Below, piece after piece: positions 45,101 through 52,874 of a stretch of 64,000 nucleotides of DNA; the stretch's first letter is position 1, and each line of letters opens with the position of its first letter. Below the pieces are notes generated by a model. It had not been told where the DNA came from. It searched no databases and worked only from the letters and a program-made list of their open reading frames with translations. A program made the translations under genes and the position numbers. Source of the stretch: Prosthecobacter debontii (GTDB lineage Bacteria; Verrucomicrobiota; Verrucomicrobiia; Verrucomicrobiales; Verrucomicrobiaceae); contig NZ_FUYE01000001.1 of the NCBI RefSeq assembly GCF_900167535.1, positions 496,001-560,000 of the forward strand. The letters are read 5' to 3'.

Positions 45101-45670
45101 CGTCAGACCTTGGCTAAAACCAAGAACGAACTGAACGCCGCCAATGCCGCCGCCGCCCAAGGTGAGAAGCGCGTGGCCCAAGCCAAAGCCGAAGTCGCCG
45201 CAGCCGAGAAAGCCGTGGCTCCGATCCGAGGTCAGCATGACAGCATCAGCAAGGAAATCGCTGCCCAGAAAAACGCCCTCGCCGCAAAGCAGGCCATCCC
45301 TGCGGCCCTGGAGAAAGAATTCGCCAGCAAAGCTCAACCGTTGAACGACGCCATCGCTCAACTCAAAGCTGCCCTACCGCCACTGGAGAAAACCTATGCG
45401 GACGCACACGGTAAACTCGTAGCCGAGGTGAAAATCCTCGATGCGAAGAAAGCCGAGATTGGTCAGTCCATGCTGGCTCTAGAAACAGCCAAGAAAAAGA
45501 AAGCCAGCTCCGAGGCCACCATCGCCGCTGCTGAGAAAGACACTCCACAGCGCGACAGAAACCTCGCCGAGATCAACACCGAACTCGCCAAGATGCAGCC
45601 TCAACTCGAACCCCTGCGCACCAAAGTGAAGCAGATGGAAGAGCAGTATCTGACGATGCTGCCGAAGTGA
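42119..45670 (+). CDS. Cytochrome-WD40-coiled-coil protein
   Basis: 1183 residues. Signal peptide to about residue 21. The cytochrome domain starts at KITYEDHIRPLLENK with CFSCH (C40, C43, H44) and FMPPEGAPLNEKEL. Residues ~165-460 form a WD40 propeller: IWDVKTGKRIVEVG, VYDTATGEELYVISKHTEW, VWEASNGGEFYILGQHKG, IWEMNEGKQIKNWAAHGG and LWDINGNKVGEAP. From ~470 to the end the chain is a ~700-residue Ala/Lys/Glu/Gln-rich coiled coil with many repeats (EKAVKDAEAALPQL, AEKQAAESTLKLADAQSE). Cytochrome plus WD40 is known in PVC bacteria; the long coiled-coil extension is the striking part. No transmembrane span beyond the signal. Probably co-transcribed with the upstream PSD1 gene. Confidence 0.85.
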   Translation: MKTHAKILSLSFLTAASAAAQDAEKITYEDHIRPLLENKCFSCHSPDKKKGDLDLTSFGALMTGGGGGAIVDAGNSDASRLWTTCAKKEEPFMPPEGAPLNEKELAILSKWINGGLLETKSSVAKKSTKPKVDMAVAVTSGKPEGPIAKPENVLLEPVIVTPRTTAVTAMAASPWTSLVALAGTKQILLYDTDTRQLAGVFPYEEGYARSLRFSRNGSLLIMGGGRGGKMGHAIVWDVKTGKRIVEVGKEFDQVMSADISPDQKMAVIGSPSKKVKVYDTATGEELYVISKHTEWIMGTSFSPDGVLLATADRNGNVMVWEASNGGEFYILGQHKGACTDLAWRGDSNVLASSSADGTISIWEMNEGKQIKNWAAHGGGVQSVSFTPDGKLVSSGNDGLIRLWDINGNKVGEAPSQGDVVTKVTALFDSKSVVSANWRGEIKLWSLEAKMAERGQLSSNPPLIAQRIVEAEKIATTLVAQLPEVEGKVKQTADAVAAAEARLAETKKQSAAAQAAVAALENEIKNLPGQIAAGEKAVTEAQSKRNAQAELLKKHEQSLAEIKTTEAALAKLNADKAALTKPEDAPKVAELTKSIGEQSGKLEALKKAAATPPQALAGFDQAVKAAQDQVAALKAAKPGKEKQLPEQKKALEAWPKKIADNEKQIADAKAAAASAQAQLADQKAQIALYQKLPTVLKAAQFNVGVLSEKEKLAKLEGDINDYTAAKKENEDAKVANAASIESAKKAIAEAVNQIPQHEATLARLKAELEGLEKATEPTRAADAAAAAKLNEHKQMLAAREAEVAALAKTRDEGAAAAKKSAEDIQKVIDPLNKKLVEVAAKLKGPEEQLKAKQANVTLQEGSLAKAKQTAAERTAALPAQEKAVKDAEAALPQLVAAIQSADKTLAEIRRATAGTGSAIKSARQAVAQAEKALNDAKAKNENAQPHEQALTAAQAKQAEAEKQAAESTLKLADAQSEFDARREAREAADKALNAARQTLAKTKNELNAANAAAAQGEKRVAQAKAEVAAAEKAVAPIRGQHDSISKEIAAQKNALAAKQAIPAALEKEFASKAQPLNDAIAQLKAALPPLEKTYADAHGKLVAEVKILDAKKAEIGQSMLALETAKKKKASSEATIAAAEKDTPQRDRNLAEINTELAKMQPQLEPLRTKVKQMEEQYLTMLPK

Positions 45671-45682
45671 GTCGAAGCCCAA

Positions 45683-45706
45683 GAGAGGAGTCTCCGCGCT
45701 CCTCTC
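45683..45706 (+). terminator. Probable terminator after the WD40 gene
   Basis: 8-bp stem gagaggag / ctcctctc with an 8-nt loop, 13 bp after the stop. It lacks a clean T-run (gtgttcggttg follows), so confidence is moderate. Confidence 0.5.
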
Positions 45707-45773
45707 GTGTTCGGTTGTGTCGGGTGGGTGCTTTTTTCTTTTCAGCAGTCGGTCCTTTTTCTAAACTGCCGAC

Positions 45774-46286
45774 ATGGACATAGCTTCCCCAAAAGATCTG
45801 GATACTCGACGCGGACGGATCTTCTTTTGGATCGGTCTGGCCTTTCTCCCGCTCTTCTGGGTTTGGTGGATGACTCCCCGCTACTTTAGCCGGAGGCAAC
45901 GTGGGATGGCGTGGGGCTGGCTCGCGATCTACACAGCGGGACTGGTCTTTTGGCATGAGGCAGTGTTAGGCTTCATGCCTCCCTGGGCGGTGAGTTATCC
46001 AGGCATCGCAATGCGATTGAACTTGGCGTTGTTCGTGTGGTTTGTTCTTCGATGTGTCCCCTTTGATCTATTCGTATCAATGACCATTGTCTCGGTGGAT
46101 GCTTTAGCTAGCAGTACAGTTTTAGCGCTTATAACCTGGAATAGGATTGAAAACACCATGCCTTACTTGAAGCCCCTGATCTTCGCCCCGGCCGTGGTTT
46201 TAGCCGTCATGCATTTGTTGCTCGACCCAGTGAGGAATTGGTATCGAGAGCGACAGTCGAGCAGTCTGATGGAATTGAGTGAGTAG
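45774..46286 (+). CDS. Small multi-pass membrane protein, unknown
   Basis: 170 residues with four probable membrane segments: IFFWIGLAFLPLFWVWWM, GWLAIYTAGLVFWHEAVL, LNLALFVWFVLRCVPFDLFV and IFAPAVVLAVMHLLL. Basic residues (PRYFSRRQRGMA, RNWYRERQ) flank the spans. I do not recognise a family and no catalytic motif is visible. It stands alone between the WD40 gene and a repeat-bearing intergenic region. The codon use looks like a real gene, but AT content is somewhat higher than in neighbouring genes. Confidence 0.55.
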   Translation: MDIASPKDLDTRRGRIFFWIGLAFLPLFWVWWMTPRYFSRRQRGMAWGWLAIYTAGLVFWHEAVLGFMPPWAVSYPGIAMRLNLALFVWFVLRCVPFDLFVSMTIVSVDALASSTVLALITWNRIENTMPYLKPLIFAPAVVLAVMHLLLDPVRNWYRERQSSSLMELSE

Positions 46287-46851
46287 ATTCTTGCGGCATG
46301 CATTTCTCTCTAACGAAAGTCCAGCCTGTCCAGGTGGCGCAACGACGTGGCTGTCCCTGAGTGAATGCACTGTGCCGGACGATCCCGTGGCCTCGCTTCG
46401 CTCCACCACGGCTACTTATGTTAACCCGCAATGCGGGTATACCGGAAAGTAGCGCTTTCGTTTTTGTCGCCCGTTCGGCTTCATCTGGGCTTGAAGCGCT
46501 GCACCGACTAAAGCCTGGACTCCAGTGCAAGGATTCCTTCCGCACCGCTACGGATCTCCCCCCCTTGACTCCCGGCCTGTGAATCCCCCAGGTCCGGGAT
46601 GGCATGGCGACGGGTGGATTCGGTTGTCACCTTTTGTTCCCTGGTTTGTTCCCATTCTGAGCCTTGGGAGACAACGGGTTACGGTGGGAGGCGGGACAAA
46701 ATGAAAAAGTCGACAAAAAGGCCGGCCGAGGTTCACAAAGTTTCATTTTGAGTGTCCGGTTTGGGCCTCTGACGTGGGTTGGTTGATCCAGGCGAAAAGT
46801 TTCGGGGTTGATGGTCCGTTTCCTTGCGTCTGCTTTTCCCCAACCGCGTTT
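46287..46851. other. Intergenic region with palindromic repeats
   Basis: 565 bp with no convincing gene. Two palindromes are visible: ccgtgg (46385-46390) / ccacgg (46406-46411), and acccgca-a-tgcgggt at 46424-46438. The end just before 46852 is pyrimidine-rich (tgcttttccccaaccgcg). An in-frame ATG at 46774 would add 26 residues to the next gene without adding a signal peptide and is rejected. Confidence 0.55.
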
Positions 46852-49800
46852 ATGAAATCCAGCCTCTTTACTTTTCTCGCTGCTTTGGCGCTGAGCTTGC
46901 CTTTGCAGGCTCAGGTCGAGTTTCAACCGGGTGATTCGATTGCCATTCTGGGCAATGCGTTGCCGGACCGCTCGCAGCATTTCGGGTGGCTGGAGACGAT
47001 GCTGGTGCAGGCAAATGCGGATAAGGATCTGACTTTTCGTAACCTAGCTTTCTCAGGGGATGAGGTGCAGACCTGGCATCGGGTGGATGGCTTTGGCACG
47101 CGGGATGAGTGGCTGGCGAAGGTGAAAGCGGATGTCATCTTTGCCTTTTACGGTAACAATGAGTCTTTCAAAGGTTACGACGGATTGGATGCCTTCAAAA
47201 AGAACCTGGATGCGTTTTTGAAGGAAACGAAGGCAAAGAACTACAACGGCAAGGGCAGTCCGAGAATTGTGCTGTTTTCTCCCATCGCTCTGGAGAAGCT
47301 GGCGGACCCGAGCCTGCCGCCTGTGGAGGAAAAAAATACGAATCTACAAAACTACACGGCGGCCATGAGTGATGTGGCTGCGGCCAACGGGGTGGCGTTT
47401 GTGGATCTCTTTGCGGTCAGCCAAAAAGCTTACGGGCAGAAGCCGCTGACTCTGAATGGCCTCTTGCTGACGGAAGCGGGCGACAAGGTGGTGGCCGAAG
47501 CTGCCTACAAGGCGCTGACCGGCAAAGAAGCGGCTGAGGTGAATGACAAGCTGCGCCACGCGGTCGTGGAAAAAAACTGGGAATGGCACCAGCGCTATCG
47601 CTCTGTGGATGGCTACAATGTTTACGGCGGCCGTAGCGGCTTGGCGTATCAGGCAGGTGTGGGCGGCTTCAAACAAAACGAGAAGACGCCGGAGAAACCC
47701 TACATCTCCAACTACCAGGTGATGCAGGAGGAGATGACTCAGCGTGATGTGAAGACGGCGAATCGTGACATGCGCGTGTGGGCCATCGCTAAAGGGGGCG
47801 ATCTGGTGGTGAAGGATGATAACCTCCCTGCCGTGGAGAAGGTGCCGACGAACATGCCGGACCCCAAGGAAGGCAAAGAGTTTAACAAGGTGCCGATGAC
47901 TGGCATGACCTTCACGGAAGATGGTCTAGTGGCGATCCCCGATGCCAAGGAAAAGCTGAAGGACATCCAGGTGCATAGCGGCATGAAGATCCAGCTCTTT
48001 GCAGATGAAAAGAAGTTCCCTGAACTGGTCAATCCAGTGGCGATGCAGTGGGATACTAAAGGCCGCCTGTGGGTGAGTGCCTGGCTGAACTATCCTGAGC
48101 GCACGCCGACAAGTCCGAAAGGCGACAGCCTGCTGATCTTTGAAGATACCAATGGCGATGGTGAAGCCGATAAGATGACCACCTTTGCCGATGATCTCAA
48201 CTGCCCCACAGGGTTTCAGATCTACAAGGATGGCGTCATCGTCATGCAGTCCCCGAGCCTAGTTTACATCGCTGATACCGATGGTGATGGCAAAGCGGAT
48301 AAGCGCGAGCGCATCCTGACCGGTCTTTGCGCGGCGGATAGCCATCATGAGACCTGCTACCTGAGCTATGACAATGGTGGTGCTATCTATCCCAGCGACG
48401 GCGTTTTCCATCGCACGCAGGTGGAGACGATCTATGGGGTGGTGCGCAATACCAATGGAGCGATCTATCGCTACGATCTGAATCGACAGGAACTGCAGCG
48501 CTTCACCACGGATGCGACGGTGAACCCGCACGGGAAGATCTGGGATCGCTGGGGCAATGCTTATTTCACCGACGCCACGGGTAATGTGAATACCTTTGCT
48601 GAGGCTTCCTCATGCTACCTGCCGCGTGAAGGCGGGGGCAGTGCGAAGATGAAGCCATTTTGGGATCGCCCTGCACGGCCGAGCCCTGGCAACGGCATCA
48701 TCAGCAGCCGTCATTTCCCGGAGGAGTTTCAAAACAACTTTCTCAACTGCAACGTCATCAGCTTTCAGGGCATCTGGCGTGTGAAGCTGAGTCAGGAAGG
48801 CGGCGGTATGAAGGGGGAAACCGTGGAGGATCTGGTGAAGGCTGATCCAGCGGTCTATCCAACGTTTCGTCCATCCTGTGTGAATGTGGGGCCCGATGGC
48901 GCTTTGTATTTCTGTGATTGGTCCAATGCGATCATTGGCCACATGCAGCATCATCTGCGTGACCCGAATCGTGACCACAAACATGGCCGCATCTACAAGG
49001 TCACGTATGAAGGTCGTCCGCTGCTGAAGCCGAAGAAGATCGATGGCGAGCCGATCGAGAAGCTGCTGGATCTGCTCAAGGAATGGGAAGATGGCACCCG
49101 CCAGTTGGCGAAGGTGGAATTGGCCAAACACGATCATTCAAAGGTCGCTGCCGCAGCGAAGAAATGGGCGGCTGCGTTGGATAAAAACGATCCTGAGTAT
49201 GAGCATCATCGATTGGAAGCACTGTGGACGCATCAATGGGTGGATGTGGTGGATGTGGAGCTGCTGAAGCAAGTCCTGGCTTCCCCCGATCCGCGTGCAC
49301 GTGCCGCAGCGACACGTGTGTTGTGCTATTGGAAGGATCGTGTTCCAGGTGCCTTGGACTTGCTCAAGGTTTCTGTGAATGATGAAGACCCCCGCGTGCG
49401 CATGCAGGGGGTGCGTGCGCTCAGTTTCTATCAGCCGACTCCTGAGGCTGAGAAGGCGCTGGAGATTGCTTATGATGCGCTCAAGTATCCGATGGACTAC
49501 TACACGGAGCACGTCTTTGGCGAGTGCCGTCGTGGTCTACAGAGTGTGGTGAAGACCAAGCTGCTGCCGAAGGACCCACAAGCTTTGGCGGAGTTCATTT
49601 CGAAGGCCAGTGATGCCGACCTGAAAGGCCTGCCCGATGTGGAGCCTGTGCTCATCGAGAAACTCACGCGTCCGAAGCTGCCTGCCGATGTGCGAGCCAA
49701 TGCACTGACGGAGTTGGTGAAGCTGACGGGGAATGATCGCACGCTAGAGATCGTGAAGATCCTCCAGCGGATTGATGCCGCAGGTGGTCGCTTAAACGCC

Positions 49801-50811
49801 ACGGCGGAAGAGATTGGCAAGATCCTGGTGCTGGAGCTTCAGGGGCACTTGCAGCGTCATCGTTTGGCCATTCAAGATCTGGCCTTGAAGGGAACCCAGG
49901 AGCCTGTGATCCGATCCGCCTCCGCGGCGTTGGTCATCACCGATTCGACACCCGATGAGGTGTGGAAAAGCGCGACTCCGAAAGGTCGCTTGGCCTTGCT
50001 GGAATCCATCGCCTTGATCCCCTCCACCAAGCTGAGTCTGCGGGCGAAGTTTCAGCCGCATCTTCAGGCTCTGCTGGAGGACTCCAAGACGGATGCAAAG
50101 ACGCTGCGTGCCGTGCTGGCCGCCCTGCCGCTGATGAGTCCGGCGAAAGCCAAGGAGAACTTCGACCTCGTGGCGAAGTATCTCATCGAAGGCAATGAGC
50201 GGTCAACGGCAGCTCGCTCGCTGATCAAGTTTCCGAAAGCTGTCTGGAACGCAGGTCAGGCGAAGCCGATCACGGACAGTGTGTTGGCTTATGCTAACAC
50301 CGTCCCTGCAGGAGATCGCTCCAAGCAGGCATATGTCGAGATCATCACCGCTGCGAAGGAAATGGCGGCTCTGCAGGGCGCTGCATCCGAGGCTGTGCTG
50401 AAGGAACTGCGCTCCGTGAGTGTGGATGTCTTCATCATCCACACCGTCCATGAGCAGCTGCGCTTTGACACCACGCAGCTGACCGTGCGGGCCGGTAAAC
50501 CGTTCGAGGTCATCTTCGAAAACGATGACGTCATGCCGCATAACTTCGTCATCGTGCCTCCAGGCAAGCACATGGAGATCGGCAATGCCGCCATGACCAT
50601 GACCCCGGATAAGCTGGATAAACAAGGTCGTGCTTACATGCCACCTGTCTTTGAAAAAGACATCATCGCGGCCACGAAGCTCTTGGAGCCTGGTCAGAAG
50701 GATCAGCTCAAAGTCAAGGCCCCCGCCCAACCCGGTGACTATGAATTCGTCTGCACCTTCCCCGGTCATGCCCTCGTGATGTGGGGCACGCTGAAGGTGA
50801 CGAAGGATTGA
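46852..50811 (+). CDS. SGNH hydrolase / membrane-bound dehydrogenase / HEAT / azurin-type cupredoxin fusion
   Basis: 1319 residues from ATG at 46852, followed by a signal peptide (SSLFTFLAALALSLPLQAQ). Residues ~20-230 form an SGNH-type hydrolase region (GDSIAILGNALPDRSQHFG, FAFYGNNESF). Residues ~370-750 match the PVC membrane-bound-dehydrogenase propeller (VHSGMKIQLFADEKKFPEL, FEDTNGDGEADKMTTFAD, VNVGPDGALYFCDWSNAI). HEAT-like helices follow (VLASPDPRARAAATRVL). The C-terminal ~110 residues are a cupredoxin with an azurin-like copper site: His ~1230 (MPHN), Cys1301, His1306 and Met1310 in CTFPGHALVM. Many relatives end in a CxxCH cytochrome; here a blue-copper domain takes that place, so electron transfer through copper is an inference. 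Followed 50 bp later by a ThuA-like gene. Confidence 0.87.
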   Translation: MKSSLFTFLAALALSLPLQAQVEFQPGDSIAILGNALPDRSQHFGWLETMLVQANADKDLTFRNLAFSGDEVQTWHRVDGFGTRDEWLAKVKADVIFAFYGNNESFKGYDGLDAFKKNLDAFLKETKAKNYNGKGSPRIVLFSPIALEKLADPSLPPVEEKNTNLQNYTAAMSDVAAANGVAFVDLFAVSQKAYGQKPLTLNGLLLTEAGDKVVAEAAYKALTGKEAAEVNDKLRHAVVEKNWEWHQRYRSVDGYNVYGGRSGLAYQAGVGGFKQNEKTPEKPYISNYQVMQEEMTQRDVKTANRDMRVWAIAKGGDLVVKDDNLPAVEKVPTNMPDPKEGKEFNKVPMTGMTFTEDGLVAIPDAKEKLKDIQVHSGMKIQLFADEKKFPELVNPVAMQWDTKGRLWVSAWLNYPERTPTSPKGDSLLIFEDTNGDGEADKMTTFADDLNCPTGFQIYKDGVIVMQSPSLVYIADTDGDGKADKRERILTGLCAADSHHETCYLSYDNGGAIYPSDGVFHRTQVETIYGVVRNTNGAIYRYDLNRQELQRFTTDATVNPHGKIWDRWGNAYFTDATGNVNTFAEASSCYLPREGGGSAKMKPFWDRPARPSPGNGIISSRHFPEEFQNNFLNCNVISFQGIWRVKLSQEGGGMKGETVEDLVKADPAVYPTFRPSCVNVGPDGALYFCDWSNAIIGHMQHHLRDPNRDHKHGRIYKVTYEGRPLLKPKKIDGEPIEKLLDLLKEWEDGTRQLAKVELAKHDHSKVAAAAKKWAAALDKNDPEYEHHRLEALWTHQWVDVVDVELLKQVLASPDPRARAAATRVLCYWKDRVPGALDLLKVSVNDEDPRVRMQGVRALSFYQPTPEAEKALEIAYDALKYPMDYYTEHVFGECRRGLQSVVKTKLLPKDPQALAEFISKASDADLKGLPDVEPVLIEKLTRPKLPADVRANALTELVKLTGNDRTLEIVKILQRIDAAGGRLNATAEEIGKILVLELQGHLQRHRLAIQDLALKGTQEPVIRSASAALVITDSTPDEVWKSATPKGRLALLESIALIPSTKLSLRAKFQPHLQALLEDSKTDAKTLRAVLAALPLMSPAKAKENFDLVAKYLIEGNERSTAARSLIKFPKAVWNAGQAKPITDSVLAYANTVPAGDRSKQAYVEIITAAKEMAALQGAASEAVLKELRSVSVDVFIIHTVHEQLRFDTTQLTVRAGKPFEVIFENDDVMPHNFVIVPPGKHMEIGNAAMTMTPDKLDKQGRAYMPPVFEKDIIAATKLLEPGQKDQLKVKAPAQPGDYEFVCTFPGHALVMWGTLKVTKD

Positions 50812-50861
50812 AAGTCTTCTTCCCATTTTTAACCCTCACTGATAGATACCACCAACCCACT

Positions 50862-51872
50862 ATGATTCGTCGTCGCACACTCCTTGCTTCTCTCTTGGCC
50901 ACCCTGCCTCTGGGCTCCTGCCTTGCCGCAGAAGATTACCTCACCTATGCGCCTTCGGGCCCGAGCATCAACAAGCACGTCGTGCTGCTGGCAGGGGATG
51001 AAGAGTATCGCAGTGAGGAAGCCATGCCCATGCTGGCGCGCCTGCTCACAGAGCGTCACGGTTTTAAGACCACCGTGCTGTTTTCCGTGGGTGCGGATGG
51101 TGGGGTGGACCCGACGGCTGGCGGTAGCCTGACCCATCCGGAGGCGCTGGACAGTGCCGATGCCATCGTCATGCTGATTCGTTTCCGTAAATGGAATGAA
51201 GAGACGCTGGCCAGGTTTGATGCGGCCATCAAGCGTGGCGTGGCGGTGGTGGCGCTGCGCACGAGCACGCATGCCTTCTCCGGTATTCCCAAGGATAGTG
51301 CTTATGTCTCCTGGAACTGGAACAATGAGGGTGGCTGGGGCAAAAAGGTGCTGGGTGAAACCTGGGTGAGCCACTGGGGTAAACACAAGTTTGAAGCGAC
51401 CCAAGCGGTCATCGAAAGCGCCAATGCCAGCGATCCGGTGCTGCAAGGTGTGACGGATATCTTTGGCACCAGCGATGTCTATGAAGCCTATCCGGCTGCC
51501 GATGCGAAGATCCTGCTGCGTGGCAAGGTGCTGACGGGCATGACCCCCGACACGGCGGCTGCCAGCCATGTGAAAGCCCGAGCCTCCGATAAGCAGGAGC
51601 AGGCGGTAAATGAGCCGATGATGCCCATCGCCTGGACTCGGGTGGTAAAGAACGACGCTGGCACGGAGAATAAGATCCTCTGCACCACCATGGGCGCTGC
51701 GACGGACCTGACCAACGAAAGCCTGCGCCGCCTCGTGGTGAATGGCGTTTACTGGGGCCTGGGCATGGATGTCCCCGCTAAGGCTGACGTGACGCTGGTG
51801 GGCGATTACAATCCGACCGCCTATGGGTTCAATGGCTTCAAGAAGGGCCTCAAAATCTCTGATCTGAAGTAA
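50862..51872 (+). CDS. ThuA-like domain exported protein
   Basis: 336 residues from ATG at 50862, with a signal peptide (IRRRTLLASLLATLPLGSCLA). The ThuA-like glutamine-amidotransferase fold is recognised from KHVVLLAGDEEYRSEEAMPM, ADAIVMLIRFRKWNEETLAR and GVAVVALRTSTHAFSG. In PVC bacteria ThuA-like domains often accompany membrane-bound-dehydrogenase proteins, as here. The name comes from trehalose utilisation in rhizobia, but the reaction is not established. No amidotransferase catalytic Cys is evident. It is followed by a terminator at 51897-51921. Confidence 0.82.
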   Translation: MIRRRTLLASLLATLPLGSCLAAEDYLTYAPSGPSINKHVVLLAGDEEYRSEEAMPMLARLLTERHGFKTTVLFSVGADGGVDPTAGGSLTHPEALDSADAIVMLIRFRKWNEETLARFDAAIKRGVAVVALRTSTHAFSGIPKDSAYVSWNWNNEGGWGKKVLGETWVSHWGKHKFEATQAVIESANASDPVLQGVTDIFGTSDVYEAYPAADAKILLRGKVLTGMTPDTAAASHVKARASDKQEQAVNEPMMPIAWTRVVKNDAGTENKILCTTMGAATDLTNESLRRLVVNGVYWGLGMDVPAKADVTLVGDYNPTAYGFNGFKKGLKISDLK

Positions 51873-51896
51873 CCGCACTCTCACTCGAATCGATGC

Positions 51897-51921
51897 AAAG
51901 GATGGCTCATGGCCATCCTTT
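51897..51921 (+). terminator. Rho-independent-type terminator after the ThuA-like gene
   Basis: Perfect 10-bp stem aaaggatggc / gccatccttt with a 5-nt loop and a short T-containing tail. Its position inside a possible N-terminal extension of the next gene supports the downstream ATG at 51971 for that gene. Confidence 0.7.
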
Positions 51922-51970
51922 GCTATTTGTGGAGAGGCCGAGCTGTGGCTACAGTAGCGATTCACATCCC

Positions 51971-52855
51971 ATGCTCGCCCTTGGTCAAATCAATCCACTC
52001 CCCGTTCTCCGCAGCACGCCTCAGGGCGTTTACCTGGGAGGAGGGGAGAATGAAGAGATCCTGTTGCCGACTCGCTATGTCCCTCGCGGCACCCAGCTGG
52101 ATGACGTCCTGGAGGTCTTCGTTTACCGCGACTCGGAGGATCGGCTGATCGCTACCACCGAGCGACCTCTGGCTATGGTGGGAGAGTTCGCTGCGCTGAA
52201 GGTGGTGAGCGTGAACCGCAATGTGGGGGCCTTTCTCGATTGGGGCCTGCCCAAGGATCTGATGCTGCCGTTCCGTGAGCAGGCAGACCCCATTTATGCG
52301 GGCGATAAGGTCTTGGTTTACGTTATGGTGGATGAGCGCTCGCATCGCATCATCGCAACGACGAAGCTGAATCGTTACCTCAGCAAACAACCGCCGCGTT
52401 ATCGTCCCAAGCAACCCGTGTCGCTGGTGATCGTCAACCGCACCCCTTTAGGTTACAATGCCATCGTGGAGAATGCTCACCAGGGTCTGCTTTACCATAA
52501 CCAAGTCGGCGCGACTTTGGAGCCTGGGCAGAAGCTCAAGGGCTTTGTCTCCGCCATTCGGCCCGGAGGTAAGATCGACCTCAGTCTGGATGCGGCGGGG
52601 TATCAAAGAGTGGCTTCTTTGACCGACCAGATCCTGGATGCCTTGAAGGCCGCAGGTGGGCGCTTGGATTATGACGATGACACGGCTCCAGAGGTGATTC
52701 GTCAGCAGTTCGATTGCAGTAAAAAGGCCTTCAAGCAGGCGCTCGGAGCTTTGTTCCGTCAGCGTCGCATCCAGTTTACCAACCCGGGCATCTCGCTGGT
52801 GGATCTACGCGTGGCAGGCGATAGCGAATGGACGCCGGGGGAGGGGAAGAAGTAA
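51971..52855 (+). CDS. CvfB-like S1-domain RNA-binding protein
   Basis: 294 residues from ATG at 51971 (MLALGQINPLPVLRST). An earlier in-frame ATG at 51893 lies before the terminator hairpin and is rejected. Successive S1-like domains are visible: GVYLGGGENEEILLPTRYVP with GTQLDDVLEVFVYRDS, NVGAFLDWGLPKDLMLPFRE, and YNAIVENAHQGLLYHNQV with ATLEPGQKLKGFVSAIRPGG. A C-terminal winged-helix region follows (APEVIRQQFDCSKKAFKQAL). This is the CvfB/YitL layout; CvfB in Staphylococcus is an RNA-binding protein affecting virulence gene expression. Convergent with the M50 protease gene, 19 bp apart. Confidence 0.88.
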   Translation: MLALGQINPLPVLRSTPQGVYLGGGENEEILLPTRYVPRGTQLDDVLEVFVYRDSEDRLIATTERPLAMVGEFAALKVVSVNRNVGAFLDWGLPKDLMLPFREQADPIYAGDKVLVYVMVDERSHRIIATTKLNRYLSKQPPRYRPKQPVSLVIVNRTPLGYNAIVENAHQGLLYHNQVGATLEPGQKLKGFVSAIRPGGKIDLSLDAAGYQRVASLTDQILDALKAAGGRLDYDDDTAPEVIRQQFDCSKKAFKQALGALFRQRRIQFTNPGISLVDLRVAGDSEWTPGEGKK

Positions 52856-52874
52856 CGTAACTGAGGTCGAACGA

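Noticed and set aside
51893-51970. N-terminal extension of the CvfB-like gene
   Set aside because: It includes a perfect terminator hairpin for the upstream gene and adds no recognisable domain.
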